Shown: positions 1-8,341, counted from the first letter of the stretch. The stretch: DNA of 64,000 bases from Vulcanimicrobiota bacterium (GCA_903970555.1 CAJCJD010000244.1:26225-90224); one strand, 5' to 3'. Program-made: numbers and translations. The notes: generated by a model not told the origin, from the sequence alone.

Positions 1-249
1 CTTGAACTTGGCAATCGCCCAGGCCCGTGCGCGTGGGTCGTTGACGCTGCCGGCCATGCGTGCGCCTACTTCGGTGGTGAGCGATTCAACGACTTTGTAG
101 GCCGTGTCATCGTGCATGGCCTTGTCGCGCAACTGCTCCGCAGTCTGCACCGCTGCAGCGGGAATGGTGGTGGGCGCATCGGCGGCGCAGGCGAGGCCGT
201 TGGCGAGTATTAGGCCGGCAGCGAGCAGGGTTAGAGCGGGGCGTTGCAT
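1..249 (-). CDS. M28-type metallopeptidase, N-terminal fragment (cut by window edge)
   Basis: The first 83 codons are visible and the gene continues past the left edge, so it is partial rather than truncated. The start is the ATG at 249, preceded by AGGAG at good spacing. The first ~23 residues form a signal peptide ending LACA-AD. The mature part (AAVQTAEQLRDKAMHDDTAYKVV, then VESLTTEVGARMAGS) resembles the N-terminus of secreted M28 zinc aminopeptidase/carboxypeptidase proteins of the plasma glutamate carboxypeptidase type. The metal ligands lie outside the window, so the family call rests only on this N-terminal segment. It would act in the periplasm or outside the cell on peptides. Confidence 0.6.
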   Translation of the reverse strand, partial: MQRPALTLLAAGLILANGLACAADAPTTIPAAAVQTAEQLRDKAMHDDTAYKVVESLTTEVGARMAGSVNDPRARAWAIAKFK

Positions 250-267
250 CGGGTGACTCCTGGTAGC

Positions 268-287
268 GAGCCCCGATTATGGGGCTC
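268..287. terminator. hairpin downstream of mscL
   Basis: A perfect 7-bp stem (GAGCCCC / GGGGCTC) with a 6-base loop lies in the 94-bp gap between mscL and the peptidase gene, both on the minus strand. There is no clear U-tract. It may end mscL transcription or protect its 3' end. Confidence 0.35.
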
Positions 288-343
288 ACGCCAGTCGGCG
301 CTTAGGCCGGAAGTCATGCCTGGCCCGCGAGCGGGTACTTTTT

Positions 344-745
344 CTACTGCTTGCTTTTCAGCAGGTCGCGAATTTCGGTCAGCAGTACCACATCCGCCGG
401 GGTTGCCGCGGCAGCCTTGGTGTAGAACCTGTTGATGATCTTGACCAGGATGAAGATGGCGAACGCGACAATCAGGAAGGCGATGATCGAGTTGACGAAG
501 CTGCCGTAGTTGATGGCGACCTCAGCAACCTTGTGCGCCGGATTGCTGTCGTCCGCGGGCTTGATCACCCACTTCATCGCCGAGAAATCGATGCCGCCGG
601 TAAGCCAGCCGATCGGCGGCATGATCACGTCGCTGACCAGCGAGGTAACGATCTTGCCGAACGCAGCACCGATGACGATACCCACCGCCATGTCGACCAC
701 GTTGCCGCGCATGGCAAATTCCTTGAACTCCTGCAGCATGCTCAT
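344..745 (-). CDS. mscL: Large-conductance mechanosensitive channel MscL
   Basis: MscL forms a homopentameric inner-membrane pore that opens under membrane tension to release solutes on osmotic downshock. The 133-residue product matches the family length. It starts with the amphipathic N-terminal helix ([20 protein letters not shown]), followed by TM1 with the pore-lining glycine/alanine segment ([14 protein letters not shown]), a periplasmic loop, TM2 ([18 protein letters not shown]) and the C-terminal helix ending [16 protein letters not shown]. Two in-frame ATGs lie six bases apart. The one at 745 sits 6 nt after GGGGAG, whereas the one at 751 abuts the ribosome site, so 745 is chosen. It appears to be monocistronic. 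Confidence 0.95.
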   Translation of the reverse strand: MSMLQEFKEFAMRGNVVDMAVGIVIGAAFGKIVTSLVSDVIMPPIGWLTGGIDFSAMKWVIKPADDSNPAHKVAEVAINYGSFVNSIIAFLIVAFAIFILVKIINRFYTKAAAATPADVVLLTEIRDLLKSKQ

Positions 746-843
746 TGTCATCTCCCCGAGGTTGTGAGCCGGATGGCGTGGTCGACTTTAACGCAGCGGG
801 GATCGTGCAGACAGGGTTTTCACAGCCGCAATACAGCTTGGAA

Positions 844-1530
844 TCAGACTATGCGCCCATCCAATGCGGCGATTCCTTCGAGCTCGGCGTGAAAGCGATC
901 ACCACGCTGAAGCGCGGCTACGCCCGCAGGAGTGCCGGTGAAGATCAGATCGCCGGGCTTGAGCTCGAATAGCGTGGACAACGTCACGATGATGTCGACA
1001 ACGCTATGCACCATCTCGCCCAGGCGTCCTTGTTGGCGCAACGTATCGTTCACATGCAGGTTGATCGCGGTATCGGCACTGGGCGATGCCTTACCGGCCG
1101 GACGCAATGCGGAGACAGGTGCGGAATGGTCGAAGGCTTTGGCCACGTCCCACGGGTGACTTTTTGCTTTGGCGATGGCCTGCAAGTCGCGGCGCGTAAG
1201 GTCGAGCCCGACCCCGTAGCCGAAAATCGCGGCCGCGGCCTGGCTTGCATTCAGATCGTGGCCGCCGGCTTTCAATGCCACCACCATTTCGACCTCGTGA
1301 TGCAAATCCGAGGTGCCTTGCGGGTAAGGGACATCAGCACCATCCGTGACCACGGCATCAGCAGGCTTGCAGAAGAACATGGGCATCGACGCGTCGACGG
1401 TCGCGCCCATTTCGCGCGCATGCTCGGCGTAATTGCGACCGATGCAAAACACGCGGCGGACCGGGAAACGTTCATCACTGCCGATGATCGGAAGGCTGGG
1501 GGTGGCGGGTAGATCGATAACGTAGCGCAT
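844..1530 (-). CDS. Fumarylacetoacetate hydrolase (FAH) family protein
   Basis: FAH-family enzymes use a divalent metal to hydrolyse or decarboxylate acylpyruvate-type substrates. The 228-residue product has the fold's core: FCIGRNYAEHA near residue 28, the metal-binding DLHHEVEMVVAL with the conserved Glu pair near residues 78-80, FGYGVGLDLTRRDLQ, and the C-terminal DLIFTGTPAGVAAL. The length and the GRNYAEHAREMG stretch resemble fumarylpyruvate hydrolases and FAHD1-like acylpyruvases. The exact substrate cannot be read from sequence. No aromatic catabolism genes are nearby, which leans towards a general oxaloacetate/acylpyruvate housekeeping role. Confidence 0.88.
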   Translation of the reverse strand: MRYVIDLPATPSLPIIGSDERFPVRRVFCIGRNYAEHAREMGATVDASMPMFFCKPADAVVTDGADVPYPQGTSDLHHEVEMVVALKAGGHDLNASQAAAAIFGYGVGLDLTRRDLQAIAKAKSHPWDVAKAFDHSAPVSALRPAGKASPSADTAINLHVNDTLRQQGRLGEMVHSVVDIIVTLSTLFELKPGDLIFTGTPAGVAALQRGDRFHAELEGIAALDGRIV

Positions 1531-1825
1531 GCGGCAAGGTTAGCAGCAACACCTGCCTCAGCATAAGAAGGTGCCATGACAGGTATCGCTGCGACGCGTT
1601 TTTTGCCATGTTTCGGTATCAAAGTCAGCACTGTGTAAGCCAACGCTGCACGCAACGCGGTAGTGTTTTGTCGCTGCACGACGATCCAGTCAACGTGTCG
1701 ATCCAGCGTCGATCCATACGTCATAAGACATGACAGCTGTCATTGATAAGAGCTGATGGCCGCACGTAGTAGGCGCGATCACTGCCTATTATCGTGAACC
1801 TCATCAAGGAACATGGGGCAGACAG
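1531..1825. other. Intergenic region between the FAH gene and the efflux operon
   Basis: These 295 bases hold no convincing gene. They should carry divergent promoters, since the FAH gene leaves leftwards and the efflux operon rightwards. A perfect palindrome lies at 1730-1743 and a TATTAT hexamer at 1787-1792, 33 nt before the GTG start of the efflux adaptor. No good -35 hexamer sits at 16-18 nt from it. Confidence 0.5.
1730..1743. promoter_or_regulatory. Perfect 14-bp palindrome, candidate operator of the efflux operon
   Basis: ATGACAGCTGTCAT is perfectly self-complementary and lies 82 nt before the adaptor gene start, upstream of a possible -10 hexamer at 1787. Dimeric repressors and activators typically bind such sites. 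No regulator gene is adjacent, so the binding protein is unknown. Confidence 0.4.
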
Positions 1826-3058
1826 GTGAGCAATTCGGATCTGTTGAAGGAACTGCGTATCGAGCGCCATCAGCGCGAGGATCACGGCAGCGGCCCAGGG
1901 CGCTGGCCCTGGATCGTGGGAGTGATCGTGCTGATATTGCTTTTAATCGGGGCCGGCAGCTGGTGGCTGCTAAGTCATCGCGCCATTCCCGTGCACACCG
2001 TAGCGGCTGTTGCGGCCGCGAGCGACCCCGGGGCGGGCGCGGTATTGCAGGCAACGGGTTATGTCACTGCGCGCCGCCAGGCAACCGTTTCGGCGCAGTT
2101 GACTGGCACGTTGACCGAGGTGCTGATCGAGGAAGGCGACCGCGTCAAGAAAGACCAGATCCTGGCGCGGCTCGATGACAGCGAATATAAAGCCGCGCTC
2201 GATACCGCTGTTGCACAGGCTAAGGCGGCACATGCATTGGTTGAGCAGTTCCAGGCGCAGCTGGCGCAGAACCTGCGCGACGCAACGCGCGACGATACGC
2301 TCGCGGCGCAAGGGCTGGTCTCCAAACAGGCTGCCGAGCAGGCGCGCACTTTAGCCAACAGCACGCGCGCGCAACTCGTGTCGCAGCAGAAGCAAGCGGT
2401 TGCCGCCGATGCGGAAGTCGTGGAGGCGCAAGTCAACTTTGACTACTGCGTGGTGCGCGCACCTTTTGATGGCGTGATCACCACCAAAGATGCGCAGGTT
2501 GGCGAAATCATCTCGCCGTTCTCCACCGGTGGTTTCACACGCACGGGTGTCGGCACGATTGTCGATATGGATTCGCTCGAAGTCGATGTAGATGTGAATG
2601 AAGCCTACATTGGACGCGTCACGCCAAAGATGCCTGCCGAAGCTGTGCTAGACGCATATCCCGACTGGCGCATTCCCGCGCATGTTATCGCTATCGTGCC
2701 GGCCGCGGATCGTGGCAAAGCGACGGTAAAAGTGCGCGTGGCGATGGAGCAGAAGGATTCACGCGTCGTACCCGATATGGGCGTGCGTGTCTCGTTCCTG
2801 GAGGCCAAGCCTGCCGCCGCTGCACAAGCGCAAAAGGGTGTGTTGGTGCCCGCCAAGGCCATCGTTAAGCGCGACGGTGACGACAGCGTTTTCATCGTGG
2901 CCGATGGCAAGGCGCATCGCCAGTCGGTGCAGCCTGCGGCACAGGAGTTTGGCGATCTTCGTCTAATCCCAGCGTCCGTCAACGCGGGAGAGAGCGTGGT
3001 GGTATCGCCGCCGGATGATTTGCATGACGGTTCGGATGTAAGCGTACAAACCCAGTAA
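1826..3058 (+). CDS. HlyD/MacA-like periplasmic adaptor subunit of an ABC efflux system
   Basis: Membrane-fusion proteins of this family link an inner-membrane transporter to an outer-membrane channel. The 410-residue product has a cytoplasmic N-terminus, one TM helix (WIVGVIVLILLLIGAGSWWLL, about residues 29-49), a split lipoyl/barrel-sandwich domain (TGTLTEVLIEEGDRVKKDQI and VRAPFDGVITTKDAQVGE), a coiled-coil hairpin rich in Ala/Gln between them, and a beta-barrel. The start is GTG at 1826; the ribosome site (GGGG, 1815-1818) is weak. It is the first gene of an operon with the ATPase at 3129 and two permeases, the MacA-MacB arrangement. The exported substrate is unknown. No outer-membrane channel is encoded here. 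Confidence 0.9.
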   Translation: MSNSDLLKELRIERHQREDHGSGPGRWPWIVGVIVLILLLIGAGSWWLLSHRAIPVHTVAAVAAASDPGAGAVLQATGYVTARRQATVSAQLTGTLTEVLIEEGDRVKKDQILARLDDSEYKAALDTAVAQAKAAHALVEQFQAQLAQNLRDATRDDTLAAQGLVSKQAAEQARTLANSTRAQLVSQQKQAVAADAEVVEAQVNFDYCVVRAPFDGVITTKDAQVGEIISPFSTGGFTRTGVGTIVDMDSLEVDVDVNEAYIGRVTPKMPAEAVLDAYPDWRIPAHVIAIVPAADRGKATVKVRVAMEQKDSRVVPDMGVRVSFLEAKPAAAAQAQKGVLVPAKAIVKRDGDDSVFIVADGKAHRQSVQPAAQEFGDLRLIPASVNAGESVVVSPPDDLHDGSDVSVQTQ

Positions 3059-3128
3059 TCACATCAGAACAACGGCCCGCGCTACAGATGCGTTGGCCCT
3101 CACGGGATTCACTCTGGAGGCTGTAGCC

Positions 3129-3815
3129 ATGGGTACGTTGATTGAGATCCGCGATCTTTCCAAAGTCTACGAGCGCGGCAAGCAGAAAGTCGAAGTGCTG
3201 CATCACATCAACCTCAATATCGCCGAGGGTGATTTCCTTGCGCTGATGGGGCCGTCCGGCTCGGGCAAGACGACATTGTTGAATCTCGTCGGAGGCCTCG
3301 ATACGCCGACAGCGGGAAGCATTACGGTGGCCGGTCAGCGCATCGATCAATTGGGCGCGGGTGCGCTCGCACGTTGGCGGGCATCGAACGTGGGCTTCGT
3401 ATTCCAGTTCTACAACCTGATGCCCATGCTCAGCGCGCAGAAGAATGTGGAGCTGCCGTTGCTGCTAACCAAACTGTCGGCCGCGCAGCGTCGCAAAAAT
3501 GCCTCCATCGCCTTGCAACTGGTTGGGCTGGCTGATCGGGCGTCACACAAGCCAAGCGAATTGTCCGGCGGTCAGCAACAGCGCGTAGCGATTGCACGTG
3601 CCATTGTTTCGGACCCTAGTCTGCTGGTGTGCGACGAACCGACGGGCGACCTAGATCGTCAATCTGCCGAGGAAGTATTGGGCCTGCTGCGCCAACTCAA
3701 TCGCGAACACGGCAAGACCATCGTGATGGTCACGCACGATCCGAAAGCGGCCGAGTATGCGAACCATACGCTGCATCTGGACAAGGGCACGTTGGTCGAA
3801 CAGGCCATCGCCTGA
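3129..3815 (+). CDS. ABC transporter ATP-binding protein (MacB/LolD type)
   Basis: This cytoplasmic ATPase energises the permeases that follow. The 228-residue product has Walker A (GPSGSGKTT, about residue 44), Q-loop (VFQFYNLMP), signature [14 protein letters not shown], Walker B ([12 protein letters not shown]) and H-loop (MVTHD). The [18 protein letters not shown] segment is typical of the MacB/LolD/FtsE group. The chosen ATG follows GGAGG at 3116-3120 by 8 nt; an upstream in-frame TTG at 3093 has no comparable site. It ends 7 nt before the first permease, so translation is probably coupled. Confidence 0.93.
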   Translation: MGTLIEIRDLSKVYERGKQKVEVLHHINLNIAEGDFLALMGPSGSGKTTLLNLVGGLDTPTAGSITVAGQRIDQLGAGALARWRASNVGFVFQFYNLMPMLSAQKNVELPLLLTKLSAAQRRKNASIALQLVGLADRASHKPSELSGGQQQRVAIARAIVSDPSLLVCDEPTGDLDRQSAEEVLGLLRQLNREHGKTIVMVTHDPKAAEYANHTLHLDKGTLVEQAIA

Positions 3816-3822
3816 GGAGACG

Positions 3823-4989
3823 ATGATGAAATACTTTCATCTCATATGGGCGGCGCTATTCCGGCGAAAAGCCCGCACCATTCTCACCTTGGTATCGATC
3901 GCCGCGGCGTTTTTGTTGTTCGGCATGCTCGATGCGGTACGCACCTCGTTTGATCAGGCGGGTGCGAGCGCCAATGGTGCGCGTCGTTTACAGGTCGGTT
4001 CCAAGCTGTCCTTCATTCAGACCTTACCGCAGGGTCTAGGGGCACGGATCGCCCAGGTTTCCGGTGTGAAATCGGTTGCGTATGCCAATTGGTTTGGCGG
4101 TGCTTATCAGGATCCACACAACCAGATTTTCAGTTTCGCCGTTAGCGACAACTACCTCGATCAATATCCCGAGGTCGACGTGAGCGCGGATGCTCGCAAA
4201 GCGTTTGCCACCACGCAAACCGGCATCATCGTCGGCCAATTGCTAGCGGACAAATACCATTGGAAGGTGGGCGATCAAATACCGCTGCAATCGACCATTT
4301 TTCCCATGCATGACGGCAGCAAGAACTGGAAGTTCGATATCGTCGGTGTCATGCATGCCAAGGATAAAAGTGCTGGCTGGTATGACCAGGTGATCCTCAT
4401 GCACTGGAAGTACTTCGATGAAGGCACGCCTTTCAACGGTGGCACGGTTGGTTGGTACGTCGTCAACGTGAACGATGCGAATCAGGCGGACAAGGTCGCT
4501 AAGGCGATCGATGCGATTTCCGCTAATTCAGACCATGAGACGCGTACACAAACAGAAGCCGCTGCATCTGCATCTTGGATGAAGCAGCTGGCCGATATCG
4601 GCCTGATTGTGGGCTCCATCATGGGCGCGGTGTTCTTCACGTTATTGCTGCTTACCGGGAACACGATGATGCAGGCGGTGCGCGAACGCACGTCCGAGCT
4701 TGCCGTGCTCAAGACTATTGGCTTTTCCAATCAAGGCGTGCTGGCAATGGTGTTGGCGGAATCGCTGTTGCTGGTGCTGATCGGCGGCCTTATTGGAATT
4801 GGTCTTGCGGCGGTTCTGATTCCGGGCGTCAGTGCGGGAAGTGGCGGCCTCTTGAATCTACCGACGGTTGGCTTGGGAAGTTGGTTGCTCGGCATCGCGT
4901 TGATGATCGCGATTGGGTTGGTGGTCGGCGCGCTGCCTGCGTGGCGTGCGATGCGGCTGAACATCGTTGATGCTTTGGCCGGCCGCTGA
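3823..4989 (+). CDS. MacB/FtsX-type ABC transporter permease 1
   Basis: An inner-membrane permease of the type that couples ATP hydrolysis to periplasmic conformational work instead of forming a classical pore. The 388-residue product has an N-terminal TM helix ([17 protein letters not shown]), a large periplasmic MacB-like domain (about residues 45-265), then three TM helices ([57 protein letters not shown]). The cytoplasmic coupling segment [15 protein letters not shown] contains the conserved E-L-x-x-L-K-x-I-G. The ATG at 3823 lies 4 nt after GAGGAG. It is followed 11 nt later by a paralogous permease, so the working transporter is probably a heterodimer. Confidence 0.9.
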   Translation: MMKYFHLIWAALFRRKARTILTLVSIAAAFLLFGMLDAVRTSFDQAGASANGARRLQVGSKLSFIQTLPQGLGARIAQVSGVKSVAYANWFGGAYQDPHNQIFSFAVSDNYLDQYPEVDVSADARKAFATTQTGIIVGQLLADKYHWKVGDQIPLQSTIFPMHDGSKNWKFDIVGVMHAKDKSAGWYDQVILMHWKYFDEGTPFNGGTVGWYVVNVNDANQADKVAKAIDAISANSDHETRTQTEAAASASWMKQLADIGLIVGSIMGAVFFTLLLLTGNTMMQAVRERTSELAVLKTIGFSNQGVLAMVLAESLLLVLIGGLIGIGLAAVLIPGVSAGSGGLLNLPTVGLGSWLLGIALMIAIGLVVGALPAWRAMRLNIVDALAGR

Positions 4990-5000
4990 GGAGCGAGATC

Positions 5001-6318
5001 ATGAACTTTCTTTTCAATCTGGGTTTGGTGATTGCGTTGATCGTATTCCTGGCGATCTGGGTCTATCTGCCGTGGATGGTGGTGCTCGCGCTGGTTGTTG
5101 TGTTCGCGTTGTGGATGGCGTTGACGCGTCGCGGTCGTCAGGCGGCGTCGGTCACGGCAGTCGGCGTGAGCACACTGCGCCAACGGCTGGGCTCGTCATC
5201 CGTGGTCATCATTGGTATCGCTGGCGTGGTGGGCGTGCTGGTGGCATTGCTCGCGATGGGTGAGGGATATGCCGAGACTTTGCGTAAAACCGGTAGCGCC
5301 GACACCGCTATCGTGATGCGCGGCGGATCGGCCAGCGAGGTGATGTCGGTCATGGATCACGACAGCATCGTGGTCGTACCTCAGGCGCCGGGCATCGCAC
5401 GTGACAACCAGGGCAAACCCGTTGCTTCCCCCGAAATCGTGGTCGCTGCAAATCTTCCGATCAAGGGCAGCACGCCAGACGATGAAGGCAGCGTGCAGTT
5501 GCGCGGTGTGAGCGATCAGGCTTGGGCGGTGCGTCCAAACTTGAAGATCATCGCAGGGCGAAAGTTTACGCCTGGCATGCGTGAGTTGATCGTGGGGCAG
5601 GGTGCGCAGCGTCAGTTCGCAGGCTTGGAGCCGGGGCACGAGGTGAAGTTGGGCAACCAGACGTGGACGGTGGTTGGCGTGTTCGCTTCCAACGATGCAT
5701 TGGATTCCGAAATCTGGGGAGATGCGGACACCGTGGCGTCCACCTATCGTCGCGGCAGCAGTCGTGCTTCTGTGACGGTGAAGTTGGCGGATGCGAAGGC
5801 GTATGACGGATTCAAAGCGGCCTTGGCGGCCGATCCGCGATTGAAAGTGGATGTCGATACCACGCTCAACTATTTCAGCAAGCAGTCCGAGGGCATGAGC
5901 AAGGTCATGCGAGTGATGGGTATCACGGTCGGCCTGATCATGGCGATCGGTGCCGTGTTCGGCGCGCTCAATACGATGTTCGCAGCGGTCGCTTCGCGTG
6001 CGCGCGAAATTGCCACCTTGCGAGCGATAGGTTTTCCGCGGTGTGCCGGTCGTGGTGGCAATCATGCTGGAAACGATGTTACTGGCTTTGATCGGAGGCT
6101 TGCTTGGCGGATTATTCGCGTGGCTGATCTTCAATGGCTATACCGCGTCCACCATGGCAGCAGGGACGGTTGGGCAGCTGACTTTCGCTTTCAAAGTATC
6201 GCCGGAGTTGCTCTGGCAAGGTTTGAAATGGGCGCTAGCGATTGGTTTCGTTGGCGGATTGTTTCCTGCAGTCCGCGCTGCACGATTGCCGGTCACCACG
6301 GCATTGCGTGAGCTGTAA
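5001..6318 (+). pseudogene. MacB/FtsX-type ABC transporter permease 2, interrupted by a one-base frameshift
   Basis: The N-terminal part reads normally from ATG 5001 (GAGGAGCGAGATC before it): two adjacent N-terminal hydrophobic segments, a MacB-like periplasmic domain and the coupling helix ASRAREIATLRAIGF. After codon 345 (F) the frame is lost. The downstream part continues in the +1 frame from about 6037 as RGVPVVVAIMLETMLLALIGG and runs through two more TM helices to TAA at 6316-6318, ending LPVTTALREL as expected for the family. Removing one C of the CC pair at 6036-6037 joins both halves into AIGFRGVPVVVAIM with no other change. The unrepaired frame would give a 436-residue protein with a nonsense tail lacking the last helices. 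The cause is either a recent mutation or a sequencing error. Confidence 0.85.
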
Positions 6319-6326
6319 TGTGATGG

Positions 6327-6362
6327 CAGGAGCCTAGGCGTACGCTTGTGCTCCTGTTTCTT
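6327..6362 (+). terminator. Intrinsic terminator of the efflux operon
   Basis: CAGGAGC (6327-6333) pairs with GCTCCTG (6350-6356), with partial pairing inside the 16-base loop, followed at once by TTTCTT. It lies 9 nt after the permease stop codon. Confidence 0.7.
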
Positions 6363-6363
6363 G

Positions 6364-6392
6364 CAGGCCATCGTGACGCTACCGATGGCCTG
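6364..6392. repeat. Perfect 10-bp inverted repeat
   Basis: CAGGCCATCG (6364-6373) and CGATGGCCTG (6383-6392) flank a 9-base spacer. It lies directly behind the efflux terminator and has no following T run. It may be a second stop element or part of the start of the fimbrial control region. Confidence 0.4.
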
Positions 6393-6816
6393 ACTGCGTT
6401 TGATATATCGACTCTGTCGAATCCGCTTCTGCATGCATTGCGCCCAGTCTCGGCACGGCCCAGTCAGAGCGACTTGGGACTTCTGCTCCCCGTTTTTCAC
6501 ATTTATCCGAATTTTCATTTTTCAGATCAGTCCCATTCTTTGGCTTTTTTTGCCGCACTACCATGCGTAACACGTGCTCAAGCAATGACGAGCCCTGGCG
6601 CATTGGATCCCGATTGACAGCCCGATCACCACGGGTGGCATCGACTTCGCGCTAGTTCGCAAGCGTCCAAGGAAAGGCATTCCTGACTGGATAGTAGTTG
6701 TCCGGGTCGAAGGGGTGCTGCCCGGGAAAAATCCATCGTTTGGATTAGCCGGAATCCGAAACATGAGTTGAGCGAAGCATCTTCGTCACTCGTTACCTGA
6801 CGAGCGACAAGAGTAG

Positions 6817-6838
6817 TCCGCCGTGGCGGCGGATTTTT
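6817..6838 (+). terminator. Intrinsic terminator in the leader of the major pilin gene
   Basis: A perfect 7-bp stem, TCCGCCG / CGGCGGA with a TGG loop, is followed by TTTTT. It lies only 33 nt before the pilin start codon and almost 500 nt after the preceding gene, which already has its own terminator. Two smaller hairpins (CGAAG-CAT-CTTCG and CTCGT-TACCTG-ACGAG) precede it within about 50 nt. The position fits an attenuator in the pilin leader, or the 3' end of a short RNA. Confidence 0.6.
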
Positions 6839-6871
6839 AAGTTGAAACCCTCCATCAAGGACTTTAGATAC

Positions 6872-7447
6872 ATGAAGCACATCAAACTCGCCTCGGCTCT
6901 GGTTGTCGCCATGGGCATCGCCGCAGCTGGCGTTGCCAGCGCAGCGGCTTCCACCGGCGGCACCATTACCTTCACCGGTGCTGTGACCGACGAAACCTGC
7001 ACGGTCACCGGCGGCGCCGGCACCAACGGTGGCACGGGCAACTTCACTGTGGCACTCGATCCGGTTCCGGCTTCCGCGCTGGCCGCTGCGACCGATACCG
7101 CGGGCAACAAGACGTTCCAGGTCATCATCGGTGGCCCGGGCCAGAGCACCTGCGTGGACGGCAAGGTCGCCACGATGTCGTTCGTGCCCTCCAGCCCGCA
7201 GATCGATGCGACTACCGGCGCGCTGGTTAACGCGCTCAGCGGTCAGGCGACCAACACGGAAGTGCAGGTGCTCGACAGCACCGGTACGGCGATCGCTCTG
7301 AACGATCCGGCCAATGGCGTGACGTTCCCGGCGATTGCAAACAACACCGCCACGATCGACTTCCAGGCTCAGTACCTGGCCGTCAACGGCGGTGCGACCG
7401 CTGGTCTGGTTAGCACGGACGTGCTGTACCAGGTTGTCTACAACTAA
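6872..7447 (+). CDS. Major fimbrial subunit (chaperone-usher pilin)
   Basis: The predicted main pilus rod subunit, exported by Sec and polymerised by donor-strand exchange. The 191-residue precursor has a signal peptide (MKHIKLASALVVAMGIAAAGVASA). The mature part starts with the pilin pattern GGTITFTGAVTDETCTV, has a second Cys in GQSTCVDGK for the conserved disulfide, and ends in the alternating beta strand DVLYQVVYN with the penultimate aromatic residue used in chaperone binding. The ATG at 6872 follows AAGGA by 10 nt; an in-frame TTG upstream (6842) is rejected. It is first in the fimbrial operon and separated from the chaperone by a strong hairpin, a layout that favours high pilin output. 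Confidence 0.9.
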   Translation: MKHIKLASALVVAMGIAAAGVASAAASTGGTITFTGAVTDETCTVTGGAGTNGGTGNFTVALDPVPASALAAATDTAGNKTFQVIIGGPGQSTCVDGKVATMSFVPSSPQIDATTGALVNALSGQATNTEVQVLDSTGTAIALNDPANGVTFPAIANNTATIDFQAQYLAVNGGATAGLVSTDVLYQVVYN

Positions 7448-7472
7448 TCGGTTGTAGAGCAATCTCTCCCTA

Positions 7473-7503
7473 TCTCGGTGACCGCCTTGCGCGGTCACCG
7501 AGA
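7473..7503 (+). terminator. 13-bp perfect hairpin between pilin and chaperone genes
   Basis: The arms at 7473-7485 and 7491-7503 are perfectly complementary around the pentaloop CTTGC. No U-tract follows. Between a highly expressed pilin gene and its assembly genes, such a structure usually acts as a partial terminator or as a block to 3' exonucleases, raising the pilin:chaperone ratio. Confidence 0.6.
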
Positions 7504-7520
7504 CATTCTTGAGGTGATAC

Positions 7521-8264
7521 ATGAGCAACGTAATGCGCTATGCCATGGCAGGCTGTCTTTTACTCGCGGGCGTGTTTGCAGGCCGTAGCGAAGCCAGCGT
7601 GGTGATCGGCGGCACGCGTGTCGTGTATCCGGCCCAAGACAAGGAAGTTACCGTCAAGCTCACCAACGAGGGCAATCAACCTGCGCTCGTGCAGGTATGG
7701 CTCGACGACGGCGATGACAAATCCACGCCGGACACGGCGAAAGTGCCTTTCACTGTGATGCCCCCGGTTTTCCGCATCGATCCGTCCAAAGGACAGGCGG
7801 TGCGTCTGGTTTACACCAAAGAACCGTTGCCGACCGATAAGGAAAGCCTGTTCTGGGTGAACGTGCTCGAAGTGCCACCGAAAGCTGCCGAAGATGGCAA
7901 GAACCATCTGCAGTTTGCGTTTCGCACGCGCATCAAATTGTTTTTCCGTCCGTCCGGTTTATCGGGCGACGTAGCGACGGCTCGCGACAAGCTCACATGG
8001 AAAGTGGTGCCCAATTCGAAGGGCAAAGGTTTTGCAGTGCAGGCGACCAACCCTACGCCTTACTTCGTGTCGTTTGCGCATGTTGGCGTGAAAGAAGGTG
8101 ACCGCGAGATCAACGGCGATGGCGGCATGGTTGCGCCGGGCTCGTCCACGGTTTTCCCAATTGAAAATCTCAACAGCGCTCCCGGTGCGGGAGTGCAAGT
8201 GGTGTTCACCACCATCAATGACTTTGGCGCGCTCGACAAGGTTGTAAAGCCGCTCGGTCAGTAA
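7521..8264 (+). CDS. PapD-type periplasmic fimbrial chaperone
   Basis: The chaperone binds pilin subunits in the periplasm, supplies their missing strand and delivers them to the usher. The 247-residue precursor has a signal peptide ending about GRSEA, then the first immunoglobulin domain (SVVIGGTRVVYPAQDKEVTVKLTN) with the conserved basic residue in GGTRVVYP. The G1 region VPFTVMPPVFRIDPSKGQAVRLVY is followed by the signature SLFWVNVLEVPPK, including the conserved interdomain segment. The FRTRIKLFFRP motif opens domain 2. The ATG at 7521 follows GAGGTG closely. It lies in the fimbrial operon before the usher. Confidence 0.95.
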   Translation: MSNVMRYAMAGCLLLAGVFAGRSEASVVIGGTRVVYPAQDKEVTVKLTNEGNQPALVQVWLDDGDDKSTPDTAKVPFTVMPPVFRIDPSKGQAVRLVYTKEPLPTDKESLFWVNVLEVPPKAAEDGKNHLQFAFRTRIKLFFRPSGLSGDVATARDKLTWKVVPNSKGKGFAVQATNPTPYFVSFAHVGVKEGDREINGDGGMVAPGSSTVFPIENLNSAPGAGVQVVFTTINDFGALDKVVKPLGQ

Positions 8265-8289
8265 GTCCGTTGTTGCTTTAGTTCCTCCA

Positions 8290-8310
8290 AGGCCGTGCTC
8301 GGCACGGCCT
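8290..8310 (+). terminator. Hairpin between chaperone and usher genes
   Basis: AGGCCGTGC (8290-8298) and GCACGGCCT (8302-8310) form a perfect 9-bp stem with a TCG loop, 31 nt before the usher start. No T run follows. It may damp usher expression relative to the chaperone. Confidence 0.45.
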
Positions 8311-8341
8311 CAGGGGCCTTGTGTTTCGCCGGGAGGTCGTT

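Larger units (their letters stand above)
6319..6871. other. 553-bp non-coding region before the fimbrial operon
   Basis: No credible gene is found on either strand; short open frames here lack ribosome sites and family resemblance. The region contains the efflux operon terminator (6327-6362), a 10-bp hairpin (6364-6392), an AT-rich tract around 6483-6560 with several T runs that could hold the pilin promoter, and three consecutive small hairpins ending in an intrinsic terminator at 6817-6838. A long 5' leader for the pilin transcript is likely. Confidence 0.5.

Noticed and set aside
6348..6617. 89-codon open frame in the gap before the fimbrial operon
   Set aside because: It begins at a GTG inside the efflux terminator, has no ribosome site and no family resemblance.
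6640..6871. Cyclic-di-GMP (GEMM) riboswitch before the pilin gene
   Set aside because: The conserved GEMM core motifs are absent; the structures seen are three simple hairpins.
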